From Psychroflexus aestuariivivens (lineage in GTDB: Bacteria > Bacteroidota > Bacteroidia > Flavobacteriales > Flavobacteriaceae): a DNA stretch of 64,000 nucleotides. Both the position numbers and the translations under genes were made by a program. The notes under the pieces are model-generated. The model searched no databases, was not told the DNA's origin, and was given only the letters and a program-made list of their open reading frames with translations. Shown here piece after piece: positions 1-8,215 of this stretch. Within the stretch, counting starts at the first letter, position 1; every line of letters starts with the position of its first letter. Location of the stretch: positions 248,001 through 312,000 of the forward strand of contig NZ_RQVT01000050.1 in the NCBI RefSeq assembly GCF_004010055.1. Reading direction: 5' to 3'.

Positions 1-1
1 G

Positions 2-1858
2 GATACTTCTAATATTACTAATATGTTTGGAATGTTTTCTAGTGCAAATGCATTCAATCAAGATATCAGTTCTTGGGACACCTCTAGTGTTACTAGTATG
101 TATGCTATGTTTTTTGATGCTGTTGCATTCAATCAAGACATCGGTAATTGGAATACGGCTAATGTGACTGATATGGGTAGTATGTTTGGTTCTGCTTGGG
201 AATTCGATCAAGACATCAGCAATTGGGACACAGCTAATGTGATTGATTTTGAGGATATGTTTGAAAATGCTCAAAGTTTTAATCAAAATTTATCAAACTG
301 GGATTTTGCAACAAATGATTTAACTGATTTTATAAGTGAGTCTGGTATGAGTAGTTCAAATTATGACCTACTTATCGATAGACTTGTTGAACTAAATATA
401 AATAATGGCACTTTAGGAGCAGAAAATATAGAATACTGTGATGCTTTTTCACGTCAGCAACTTATTAATGCTGGTTGGACCATTACAGATGCTGGCACAG
501 CTGATGGATGTGATTTAAATTATGTTTCTGGTCAAATATTGTATGATGAAATGAATGATGGCTGTGATGCTAGTGATAACAATTTGTCGGGTTATTTGAT
601 CAATGTCAATAATGGAACTGAAGATCTAGGCTTTGCCATAGATGAAAATAGTCAATTTCTTATTCCATTAAATTCAGGAAATTATACCTTAAGTATTTTA
701 AACTTAAATTCTAATTTTACCGCGACACCTTCCAGTCAATCTATCAACTTCTCTGGTCAAAATGAAATTATAGAAAATATAGACTTCTGTATTACCGCTA
801 ACCAGCAATTTGAAGATTTATCTGTAGATATTTTCCCGCTTGAAGATGCAATTCCAGGTTTTGAAACGGATTATCAAATTGTAGTCAGCAATAATGGCAC
901 GCAAACGGTTCCTAATGTTCAAGTTACTTTTGCCTATGATGGAAATTTCCAAAGTTTTATGTCTGCTACTGAAACACCTTCAGGAAATACTACTGATTTA
1001 TTAACTTTCGATTTTACTGATATTGAACCTTTTTCTCAGGAAGTCTTTGAAATCACCTTAATTAATGTTGTGCCGCCAACCTTAAATGGCGGTGAAATCT
1101 TGACCTTTACAGCGCAAGTAACGCCAGATGTAAATGATGAGAATGCTGAAGATAATACAGCTATTTACGATCAAACTGTTGTTAATTCTTATGACCCTAA
1201 TGACAAAATGGTGGTTCAAGGTGAGGAAATTGTAGATGAAGACATCAACCAATATCTCGATTACAGAATTCGTTTTCAAAATTTAGGGACGGCTAATGCG
1301 CTTAACGTCAAGATTACAGATACAATCAGCGATAAGTTAGACTGGACGACTTTTCAGCCGATCAGTTCAAGTCATGATTTCCGAGTAGAAATTGTGGATG
1401 GTGAGCAAATTAATTATTATTTTGATAATATCAATTTACCGTACGAAGATTTAGACGAAGAAGGTAGTAACGGCTATATCACTTACAAAATCAAACCCAA
1501 ATCGAATGTTCAAATCAGTGATGTTATAGAAAATACGGCTTATATCTATTTTGATTTTAATTTACCGATTGTTACCAACACCGCCACAACAACAGTGGTT
1601 GATGAGTTGAGTGTAGAGAATTTTAACCTAGGTGAAATAAATGTCTATCCAAATCCAGTTGAAAATATGCTTCATTTTGATTGGTCTTCACACTTAAATG
1701 TAGAGTCTATAAGTCTTTATGACCTCAATGGAAAACTTATCAAAACTTTTGAAAATCAAAAAGTTTTAGATGTTAGTCAAATTGAAAATGGAATTTATAT
1801 TTTGAAAGTAAAAACGGACAAAGGAAGTTTTCATGAGAAAGTAATCAAAGGAATATAG
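2..1858 (+). CDS. BspA-repeat T9SS-sorted surface protein, 5' end missing
   Basis: The reading frame is open from the window edge, so the start lies outside. The visible N-terminal part has about three BspA-type (DUF285) repeats of roughly 33 residues, each with an FNQDIS-W-T-NVT-M-MF pattern. A middle region carries Ig-like/CARDB-like beta-rich stretches and the NSYDPNDK signature of the DUF7619-type domain. The last ~75 residues, with VYPNPVEN and a YDLNGK motif, form a type A T9SS C-terminal sorting domain. Proteins of this build are secreted across the outer membrane by the type IX system and attached to the cell surface; BspA repeats are often linked to adhesion. The ligand cannot be told. 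A clear terminator follows. Confidence 0.9.
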   Translation, partial: DTSNITNMFGMFSSANAFNQDISSWDTSSVTSMYAMFFDAVAFNQDIGNWNTANVTDMGSMFGSAWEFDQDISNWDTANVIDFEDMFENAQSFNQNLSNWDFATNDLTDFISESGMSSSNYDLLIDRLVELNINNGTLGAENIEYCDAFSRQQLINAGWTITDAGTADGCDLNYVSGQILYDEMNDGCDASDNNLSGYLINVNNGTEDLGFAIDENSQFLIPLNSGNYTLSILNLNSNFTATPSSQSINFSGQNEIIENIDFCITANQQFEDLSVDIFPLEDAIPGFETDYQIVVSNNGTQTVPNVQVTFAYDGNFQSFMSATETPSGNTTDLLTFDFTDIEPFSQEVFEITLINVVPPTLNGGEILTFTAQVTPDVNDENAEDNTAIYDQTVVNSYDPNDKMVVQGEEIVDEDINQYLDYRIRFQNLGTANALNVKITDTISDKLDWTTFQPISSSHDFRVEIVDGEQINYYFDNINLPYEDLDEEGSNGYITYKIKPKSNVQISDVIENTAYIYFDFNLPIVTNTATTTVVDELSVENFNLGEINVYPNPVENMLHFDWSSHLNVESISLYDLNGKLIKTFENQKVLDVSQIENGIYILKVKTDKGSFHEKVIKGI

Positions 1859-1880
1859 AAAATTAATATTAGAAAAAACT

Positions 1881-1915
1881 AAACCCACAAGATTTTGGAA
1901 AACTTGTGGGTTTTT
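1881..1915 (+). terminator. Intrinsic terminator of the BspA-repeat gene
   Basis: An 11-bp perfect stem (AAACCCACAAG / CTTGTGGGTTT) with a short loop is followed by T residues, 22 bases after the stop codon. The symmetrical A/T flanks mean it could also stop the converging blaR1-like gene. Confidence 0.85.
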
Positions 1916-1928
1916 AGAATTTTAATTC

Positions 1929-3689
1929 CTACTCCTTCATCTGAATCTGTATCACGCTAGAGTAAGTTTTAGGATTGTAACCTAGGGCTTTGATTTCGGA
2001 TGGAGATTTGATGACATTGACCGATTCAATTTGATCTGAAGATAAGTTTTTTAATGTCTTTCGATCAATTTCTTTTCCGTTGACAATTAACAGAATATTT
2101 TCATCGCTACTGAAATAGGAAAAACTTTGGTTGTAGTTTTCAAAAGCAGGTTCTGAAGATGAGTTAATATTCCATTCGTTGAGAGAAATCTGTAGTATTT
2201 CTAAATTATTATTGATCCGAATGAAACTTATCTTTTCATTTAAAGAATCTCCATAAAGAGATTTTACTTCATCAAATAAAGACGAAATATCGACATAAAA
2301 TTCACTAAGTAATTTCTCGATGGTCTGTATTTTCAAAGTTTTAGAAGCTTCATCATAGTTCATCTGATCTACTGAAATATAAGTGTCTCTTAATTCGGAT
2401 TTAGCATAAGAATTTCCATTAATAATGATGGTTTCTACATTTTCAAAGTTCTCAAAACTTATACTTTCAGTGTTGAATTCTGTTGTATTTGTATTTGCTG
2501 TCTGTATCCCAATGTCAAATGGTTTTTTTGAATTTTCAGCAAAATCCCTATAAAAATAAATGGGTTGTGTCTCCAAATCTGGAGAACTAACCGAACCGCT
2601 AAAACCGTCGTTGCAATCTACATTCAAAGTTATTGATTTGATGGTTCCGTCTGACTCTAATTTAATATTTGAATAAGTCAAATCAATGTTCAATTCTGAT
2701 TTTAAAAACTTGATGTCTTCTTCCAAATTCGCTTTGGTTGAACTTCCATTATAGGTGCTTTCAATTTTGGTAATTTCAGATTCAGTGCTTACAACTTCAA
2801 TGTTATTTTCCTGAGCTTTCGTTTCTATTTGAAACAACATAAAGAAACCTAATAATAGCGGTGAAATGATAAATAACTTCCAAAAATTTTTGGTTCTGTT
2901 TTCAATTTTGTTCAACATAATAATACGTTTTTTAATAGGTGATTGATGAAATGAATGGCTTAATTGATGTTCTACTTGTTGTTTGGTAATCTGATACAAT
3001 GCCATTTGATAAGCTTTTACTTCATGATTTTCCGTCGCTAAAGCATCGGCTTCAAATTCTGAATTCTGACTCAAACTTTGCTGATAAAACCACGCAAACG
3101 GATTGAACCAAAATAGAGATTTATAAATATTGCCAAAAATAATGTCGTAGGAATGCTTAGAATTCACATGCGCTTCTTCGTGTGCCAAAACGCTTTCTAA
3201 ATCTTTTGCTGAATACATTTTTGGATTGAAAACCACATAATTCAAAAATGAATAAGCACCGATTTTGCTTGTTGTTTGGATGTATTTTATCCCGTTTGAC
3301 TCTGTGAATTCTTGTGCATTTAGCAAAGCTTTCAATTTAAAGAATTTCACTAAAAACTGAATTAAAAACACCGCCACAACACTAAAATAAAGCACTTCCA
3401 AAAGTGAATAATTCAATATGAAATCAATGAAATTTTGTGAAGTAGTAACTTCAACTTCCGAAATTTCTGCTGTATTGGAAAAGGCTGTAGGTGAGAAAAA
3501 TTTTGAACTCTTTACAATTTCAATTTTCGTGAAATAAATCAAAGGCAAAATCAAACTGGCAACAAATCCAGTATTCAAATAAATCCGTTTGAATTTGTGG
3601 TAAGTTTCCTGTTCTAAACACAGTTTATAAATCAACCAAAAGACGGTGAGTAGGAGCGAAGCTTTACCAAGATATATAAAAAGTTCCAT
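1929..3689 (-). CDS. BlaR1/MecR1-type M56 family membrane peptidase
   Basis: This is an M56 antirepressor-type protein: several N-terminal membrane segments surround a cytoplasmic zinc-protease domain with HEEAH at residues 170-174 (the HExxH motif). A further membrane segment at about 272-290 is followed by ~300 residues predicted to be periplasmic. It has no penicillin-binding sensor domain, so the signal it senses is unknown. The C-terminus (QIESVNVIKSPSEIKALGYN, then a short beta-strand end) resembles the plug-like tail common on Bacteroidota M56 proteins. It overlaps the stop codon of the blaI-like gene by one base (TAATG), so the two are co-translated. By family knowledge it should cleave or inactivate the BlaI-like repressor on stimulation; the regulon beyond this pair is not visible. 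Confidence 0.88.
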   Translation of the reverse strand: MELFIYLGKASLLLTVFWLIYKLCLEQETYHKFKRIYLNTGFVASLILPLIYFTKIEIVKSSKFFSPTAFSNTAEISEVEVTTSQNFIDFILNYSLLEVLYFSVVAVFLIQFLVKFFKLKALLNAQEFTESNGIKYIQTTSKIGAYSFLNYVVFNPKMYSAKDLESVLAHEEAHVNSKHSYDIIFGNIYKSLFWFNPFAWFYQQSLSQNSEFEADALATENHEVKAYQMALYQITKQQVEHQLSHSFHQSPIKKRIIMLNKIENRTKNFWKLFIISPLLLGFFMLFQIETKAQENNIEVVSTESEITKIESTYNGSSTKANLEEDIKFLKSELNIDLTYSNIKLESDGTIKSITLNVDCNDGFSGSVSSPDLETQPIYFYRDFAENSKKPFDIGIQTANTNTTEFNTESISFENFENVETIIINGNSYAKSELRDTYISVDQMNYDEASKTLKIQTIEKLLSEFYVDISSLFDEVKSLYGDSLNEKISFIRINNNLEILQISLNEWNINSSSEPAFENYNQSFSYFSSDENILLIVNGKEIDRKTLKNLSSDQIESVNVIKSPSEIKALGYNPKTYSSVIQIQMKE

Positions 3690-4054
3690 TATTTTTGGTG
3701 TTTGATGAGTTCCAGAATATCTTCCAAATCAGTTTGGGAAATTTTATTTTCTTTAGCGAAATACGAAACCATATTTTTATAAGAACCGTCAAAAAATCGC
3801 TGCGAATTTTGTTTTAAAACTTCACCACTGTAAACTTCACGATCTACAATAGCATAATATTGATGCGTTTTGCCAAAGGTTTTGTGCGCCACAAAACCCT
3901 TGTCTTCCAAATTTCTCACAATGGTAGACACGGTGTTGTAGTGTAATTCTTTGTCCAGCTCTGCGACAATGTCTTTGACAAAAGCATGACCGAGTTGCCA
4001 CAACACACTCATTATTTCTTCTTCTTTGGCAGTTAATTTTTCAATCGTTGACAT
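3689..4054 (-). CDS. BlaI/MecI/CopY family transcriptional repressor
   Basis: This 121-residue protein is the usual length for the family. It has an N-terminal winged helix (KLTAKEEEIMSVLWQLG start, then a VSTIVRNLEDKGFV recognition region) and a C-terminal dimerisation helix bundle. Such repressors bind dyad operators as dimers and are removed by proteolysis driven by the partner M56 protein encoded directly downstream. The promoter just upstream contains two tandem AACTAT-type dyads, one touching the -7 box, so self-repression of the operon is likely. Nothing in the neighbourhood (no beta-lactamase) shows that the system concerns beta-lactam resistance; in Bacteroidota such pairs often serve other, mostly unknown, purposes. 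Confidence 0.92.
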   Translation of the reverse strand: MSTIEKLTAKEEEIMSVLWQLGHAFVKDIVAELDKELHYNTVSTIVRNLEDKGFVAHKTFGKTHQYYAIVDREVYSGEVLKQNSQRFFDGSYKNMVSYFAKENKISQTDLEDILELIKHQK

Positions 4055-4070
4055 AAATTCAATTTTGATT

Positions 4071-4116
4071 CAAATGTAAACTATAAAAATAGTTATAAAA
4101 CTATAATTCTAGTTTT
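4071..4116 (-). promoter_or_regulatory. blaI-like promoter with two tandem repressor dyads
   Basis: On the minus strand TACATTTG (4078-4071) matches the Bacteroidota -7 consensus TAnnTTTG. Directly upstream is a perfect dyad, AACTAT-AAAA-ATAGTT (4079-4094), and 20 bp further a second, near-perfect one (AACTAT-N4-CTAGTT, 4099-4114). Occupation by the BlaI-like dimer would block the core promoter. That this is its operator is inferred from position and symmetry. Confidence 0.65.
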
Positions 4117-4132
4117 TAACATTTTTAAACCA

Positions 4133-4160
4133 AAAAATCCTGCCAATGAGCAGGATTTTT
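4133..4160 (-). terminator. Intrinsic terminator of rnr
   Basis: An 11-bp perfect stem, AAAAATCCTGC / GCAGGATTTTT with loop CAATGA, lies 22 bases downstream of the rnr stop codon and upstream of the blaI-like promoter, separating the two leftward units. Confidence 0.85.
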
Positions 4161-4181
4161 CAATTAAATCTATATAAAAAT

Positions 4182-6401
4182 TTAGTCCATCATTTTCACT
4201 TCTTCCACGCTGCCTAACAATTCAAAATCAATGGTGCGTTTTACTAAATCTGCTTTTTTTACTCGGACGTAAACTTCATCGCCCAATTGGTACATTTTTT
4301 TTGTTTTTCGACCAATGATGGCGTAATGTTCTTCGTTGAAATCGTAATGATCGTCAGAAATATCTTTCAGACGAACCATGCCCTCGCATTTGTTGTCTAT
4401 GATTTCTATAAAAATGCCAAAATCTGTAACGCCAGAAATCACGCCTTTGTATTCTTGTTCTTCCTGATCTTGGATATATTTAACTTGCATATATTTTATA
4501 GAATCGCGCTCTGCATTGGTCGCCAGTTTTTCCATTTCACTGGAATGTTTGCATTTATCTTCGTATTCAGCTTCATTGGCGCTTTCTTTTTGATCCAAAT
4601 ACTGCTGAAGTAGTCTGTGTACCATAACATCTGGATAACGTCTTATAGGCGATGTAAAGTGCGAATAATAGTCGAATGCCAAGCCGTAGTGACCAATGTT
4701 TTCTGTAGAATAATATGCTTTACTCATGGTACGAATCGTCAAAGTATCGACAAGATTTTGTTCTTTTTTGCCTTTTACTTTTTCCAATAAATCGTTCAAA
4801 GATTTGGTAACTTCTTTTTTATTTTGAAAATTCAAATTATAACCGAATTTAGAAACCACCGTATTCAAAGCATCTAGACGATCTTCTTGTGGTTCATCGT
4901 GACAACGATACACAAAAGTTTTTTTAGTTTTCTGTTTGCCGATGAATTCTGAAACTTTTCGGTTGGCCAAAAGCATAAATTCTTCAATCATTTTGTTGGC
5001 ATCTTCACTTGTTTTGAAAAATACGCCTTGTGGATTGTTGTTTTCGTCCAAATTGAATTTAACTTCAACTTTATCAAATGAAATAGCACCTTGATTCATG
5101 CGTTCTTTTCGCATCAGTTTAGCCATGGAATCCAATGTGGTCACAGCTTCTACAATATTTTCATCTACCTTATAAGATTTGTTCGTCAAGGATGTTTCTG
5201 CAGGAATTTGCCCATCGCCAGAATCGATAATATATTGGGCTTCTTCGTAAGCAAAACGAGCATCGGAATAGGTTACCGTTCTGCCAAACCACTCGCTTTT
5301 TATTTGACCTTTTGGCGTCATTTCAAAAAGCGCTGAAAAGGTATATTTTTCTTCATTAGGTCGAAGTGAACATGCGCCATTGGAAAGCACTTCTGGCAAC
5401 ATTGGTACCACACGATCTACTAAATAAATAGACGTTGCTCTGTTGAATGCTTCATCATCAAGAATAGTCCCAGGTTTCACATAATGCGACACGTCGGCAA
5501 TATGAATACCAATTTCAAAATTGCCATTATCCATTTTTTTAAAACTCAAGGCATCGTCAAAATCTTTGGCATCGGCCGGATCTATCGTAAAGGTTAGCGT
5601 GTCACGTAAATCGCGACGCTTTTTAATTTCAGAATTATCAATTTTAGTGTCAATTTGATTGGCGTATTCTTCAACTTCGGGTGGAAATTGTTCTGGCAAT
5701 CCGTAACCAGCTAAAATGGCGTGCATTTCGGTTTGGTGTTCACCAGGAATTCCTAAAACTTCAGTAATTTCTCCGATCGGAGAATCGTCTTTTTCTGGCC
5801 ATCTGATCAATCGGACTTTCACCAATAAACCATCTTCAGCATCGTGCATTTTATTGTTTGGTATAAAAATGTCTGTGTACATTTTTGTACCAGCGACAAC
5901 TACAAAACCGAATTTTTCTTTCTTGTGCAACACACCGACAAAATCTGTTTTGTGACGTGTCAAAACTGAGGTAACTTCACCTTCAGATTTCGTTTTTTCT
6001 CGTTTTTTAAATACAAAAACACGAACTTCATCGCCGTCTAAAGCATGGTTTAGATTTTTATTTGAAATGTAAATATCATGTTCCAAATCTTCTACCACAA
6101 CATATGCATCGCCTCTGGACGTCATGTCTAAAGTGCCGGTGTAGAAGTTATCAGTAGCATTGATTTGAAATTTTTTATTGTCAACTTGTTTCAGTTGATC
6201 TTTGGCGGTAAGTTGACCTAATAAACGGATAACTTTGTTTCTCGTTTTGGTATCTTTAATATTTAATTTTTCTGAAATATATTGAAAATCGAAAGCCTGA
6301 TCTGGCTTATTTTTGAAAATATTTAAAATTTTTCTTGATAGACCATCGTCGTTTCCTGGTCTGGCGTGCGTGCTTTTCTTACGCTTATTATTTTTACTCA
6401 T
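4182..6401 (-). CDS. rnr: Ribonuclease R
   Basis: This 739-residue 3'-5' exoribonuclease has the full RNase R order: an N-terminal winged-helix-like region, two cold-shock domains, the RNB catalytic domain with TIDPADAKDFDDA (the aspartates that bind Mg2+), and a C-terminal S1 domain (GVISGVTDFGIFIEI). A lysine-rich N-terminus (MSKNNKRKKS) is typical. The enzyme degrades structured RNA and takes part in RNA quality control. It is a single-gene leftward unit with its own terminator. A weak -7-like box (TACATTTA on the minus strand, plus-strand 6421-6428) lies about 20 bases upstream of the start. It is divergent from the genes to its right, as expected beside a replication origin. Confidence 0.96.
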   Translation of the reverse strand: MSKNNKRKKSTHARPGNDDGLSRKILNIFKNKPDQAFDFQYISEKLNIKDTKTRNKVIRLLGQLTAKDQLKQVDNKKFQINATDNFYTGTLDMTSRGDAYVVVEDLEHDIYISNKNLNHALDGDEVRVFVFKKREKTKSEGEVTSVLTRHKTDFVGVLHKKEKFGFVVVAGTKMYTDIFIPNNKMHDAEDGLLVKVRLIRWPEKDDSPIGEITEVLGIPGEHQTEMHAILAGYGLPEQFPPEVEEYANQIDTKIDNSEIKKRRDLRDTLTFTIDPADAKDFDDALSFKKMDNGNFEIGIHIADVSHYVKPGTILDDEAFNRATSIYLVDRVVPMLPEVLSNGACSLRPNEEKYTFSALFEMTPKGQIKSEWFGRTVTYSDARFAYEEAQYIIDSGDGQIPAETSLTNKSYKVDENIVEAVTTLDSMAKLMRKERMNQGAISFDKVEVKFNLDENNNPQGVFFKTSEDANKMIEEFMLLANRKVSEFIGKQKTKKTFVYRCHDEPQEDRLDALNTVVSKFGYNLNFQNKKEVTKSLNDLLEKVKGKKEQNLVDTLTIRTMSKAYYSTENIGHYGLAFDYYSHFTSPIRRYPDVMVHRLLQQYLDQKESANEAEYEDKCKHSSEMEKLATNAERDSIKYMQVKYIQDQEEQEYKGVISGVTDFGIFIEIIDNKCEGMVRLKDISDDHYDFNEEHYAIIGRKTKKMYQLGDEVYVRVKKADLVKRTIDFELLGSVEEVKMMD

Positions 6402-6588
6402 AAATTATTTAAATCTTGGATAAATGTAACACATTATAAATTGAATTCAACTTCAGTATAATAAATCTTTGTTAAGTCGCTAGTTACAAAGACTTAAAGA
6501 ATAAATAATCTAAACTTTACTTAAATTTATTGTCAATTTATAAAATTATGTTAAAAATTTTTATATTTTTGTTTTATACTTTATTACA

Positions 6589-6756
6589 ATGTCGAAAATC
6601 ACCAAAATATATCTTGTCTTTTTTCTTATCTTTTTGATTGGGACTCTTGGTGTGTACCTTTATCTCAAACTATTATTGAACCAGCAAGTTACTCACGAGA
6701 TTGAAGCTGTGAAAGGTGTCAATTTGGTTTCTACATTATTTTCATCTTCAATTTAA
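6589..6756 (+). CDS. Small single-membrane-span protein, 55 aa
   Basis: A short open frame starts ATG TCG AAA and ends TAA. It encodes two lysines, then a hydrophobic helix of about 20 residues (IYLVFFLIFLIGTLGVYLYL), then a short polar tail. It lies between rnr and the DUF2007 gene, on the strand of the latter and 46 bases before it. The N-terminal basic residues followed by one hydrophobic helix are what a real small membrane protein would show. No family is recognised, and in such AT-rich DNA a chance frame remains possible. Confidence 0.45.
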   Translation: MSKITKIYLVFFLIFLIGTLGVYLYLKLLLNQQVTHEIEAVKGVNLVSTLFSSSI

Positions 6757-6787
6757 ATATTTATAAAAATATCTGTCTAAAAATTCT

Positions 6788-6795
6788 TATTTTTG
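6788..6795 (+). promoter_or_regulatory. Candidate -7 box for the DUF2007 gene
   Basis: TATTTTTG fits TAnnTTTG and ends 7 bases before the ATG at 6803, implying a very short or absent 5' leader. In T-rich DNA a chance match is possible. Confidence 0.35.
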
Positions 6796-6802
6796 AAAGA
6801 AA

Positions 6803-7042
6803 ATGCAAGAATTTATAAAAATCGCAGTGTTTACATTTCAAAATGAATATGCTGTTTTAAGATTGCTTTTGGAACAAGCAAATATTCGTTATTTCTTTCA
6901 AAATGAAACGGTGATTGGCGTCATTCCTTTTTATTCCAATGCCTTAGGTGGAATTTTCCTTAAAGTGCATCCAGACGATCTTGTAGAGGCTAAAAAAATT
7001 CTTGAGGATCACAACTATCAAAATCATCTTAGCATTGTTTAG
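6803..7042 (+). CDS. DUF2007 domain protein
   Basis: This 79-residue protein has the DUF2007 pattern: an N-terminal beta-strand, a helix that reads as moving along a sequence (YAVLRLLLEQANIRYFF), and a C-terminal HPDDLVEAKKILEDH helix. The domain has a ferredoxin-like, PII-resembling fold and is labelled putative signal transducing protein in databases; no reaction is known. It is the last gene before the putative origin region and points into it. Nothing else in the context indicates a job. Confidence 0.8.
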   Translation: MQEFIKIAVFTFQNEYAVLRLLLEQANIRYFFQNETVIGVIPFYSNALGGIFLKVHPDDLVEAKKILEDHNYQNHLSIV

Positions 7043-7139
7043 ATTTTCAGTTTAAATAGTTTTTATCTGACTTCTAATAGTTTTTTATTTCTGATTTTTA
7101 AATCAATTCTTCATTCGTTTCAAATTATTTTTAAAATCA

Positions 7140-7740
7140 GAATTCAGAAATGGTTTTCAAAATAGTTCTCCACAATTAATATTATATTATTTTTCTTTTT
7201 TAATAAATTTTAAATCTAAAACAGCATTAATATATAGCGTGGAAAACTGGATAAGTTTTTCATTTTTTGTTTTGAATTTCAGGAAAAAGATTTTATCCAC
7301 AAGTTATGCGTGTCTATTTTGAATCTAAGTCTTTGAAATTTAAATGTTTTTTAAATCTTATCCACAATCTTACTTTCTTTTATAATTTCAATTCTAATGA
7401 AAACTTTTCTGTTCACACTTGTGGAAAACTGTTTAAAAAGTGCTGATAAGTTTTTTGAAATTTCAGCTAAATAAATTTTGTTTATTTGACTTTTCGTATA
7501 TCTGAATTTTAAACTTTAGAATCAAAATTTAATCTCTATTTTTTACAGTCTATTTATCCACAAAGTTTTGAATTGTTAAGCAATTGGAAATCAAATGTTA
7601 CTTAAAAGTTATCCACAATCGTGTATAAAACTGTTGATTTCATCTAAAGTATTGGTGTCTAACTGATTTAGTTTTTTTATTATAAATATTGACTCAATTA
7701 TATTTTGTTTTTTAAATTTTCATTTTAGAAGTGTGATTAT
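7140..7740. other. Candidate chromosomal replication origin (oriC)
   Basis: The 734-bp gap between the DUF2007 gene and rpiB holds no credible gene. It has four perfect plus-strand DnaA boxes TTATCCACA at 7293-7301, 7358-7366, 7554-7562 and 7609-7617. Near matches are TTCTCCACA (7166-7174), TTATCCAGT (minus, 7246-7254), TTTTCCACA (minus, 7420-7428) and TTATACACG (minus, 7620-7628). The right end (about 7660-7735) is almost pure A/T and could be the unwinding element. Flanking genes diverge (rnr leftward; DUF2007, rpiB and onward rightward). Two parS sites lie 10-13 kb away. dnaA is not adjacent. GC-skew inversion here would confirm it. Confidence 0.75.
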
Positions 7741-7742
7741 CT

Positions 7743-7750
7743 TAACTTTG
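7743..7750 (+). promoter_or_regulatory. -7 box of the rpiB promoter
   Basis: TAACTTTG matches TAnnTTTG exactly, 26 bases before the rpiB ATG, at the right edge of the putative origin. Confidence 0.55.
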
Positions 7751-7776
7751 CATATTCACAACTCAAAACTGAATTT

Positions 7777-8208
7777 ATGAAATTTTCTATAGGAAATGAT
7801 CACGCTGGCACAGATTACAAAAATCTAATTTCTAAATACCTAAAATCTTTGGGTCATTTAGTAATCAATCATGGTACAGATTCTGACGAAAGTGTTGATT
7901 ATCCAGACTTTGTACATCCAGTAGCTAAAGATGTTTCAGACAAATCCGTAGATTTTGGAATTATAATTTGTGGAAGTGGTAATGGGGCAAATATGACCGC
8001 CAACAAACACCAATTTGTACGTTCTGCTTTGTGTTGGAACAAAGAAATAACCACTTTGGCTAGAGAACATAATGATGCAAATATACTGAGTATTCCTTCT
8101 CGTTTTATTTCCGAAGAGGAAGCTTTGGAATTTGTAAAATTATTTATCAATACTGAATTTGAAGGTGGACGTCACCAACGTCGTATCGACAAAATAGCTT
8201 GTCAATAA
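7777..8208 (+). CDS. rpiB: Ribose 5-phosphate isomerase B (RpiB/LacAB family)
   Basis: The 143-residue length is typical. The N-terminal GNDHAGTDYK, the VDYPDF stretch and the GSGNGANMTANKH anion loop are family hallmarks. RpiB interconverts ribose 5-phosphate and ribulose 5-phosphate in the pentose phosphate pathway; in this family a Cys or Ser/Thr acts as base, and the ICGSGNG segment supplies the Cys. It is the first gene right of the putative origin and lies 7 bases before the cation efflux gene, with which it probably forms an operon. Confidence 0.93.
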   Translation: MKFSIGNDHAGTDYKNLISKYLKSLGHLVINHGTDSDESVDYPDFVHPVAKDVSDKSVDFGIIICGSGNGANMTANKHQFVRSALCWNKEITTLAREHNDANILSIPSRFISEEEALEFVKLFINTEFEGGRHQRRIDKIACQ

Positions 8209-8215
8209 TTTAATT

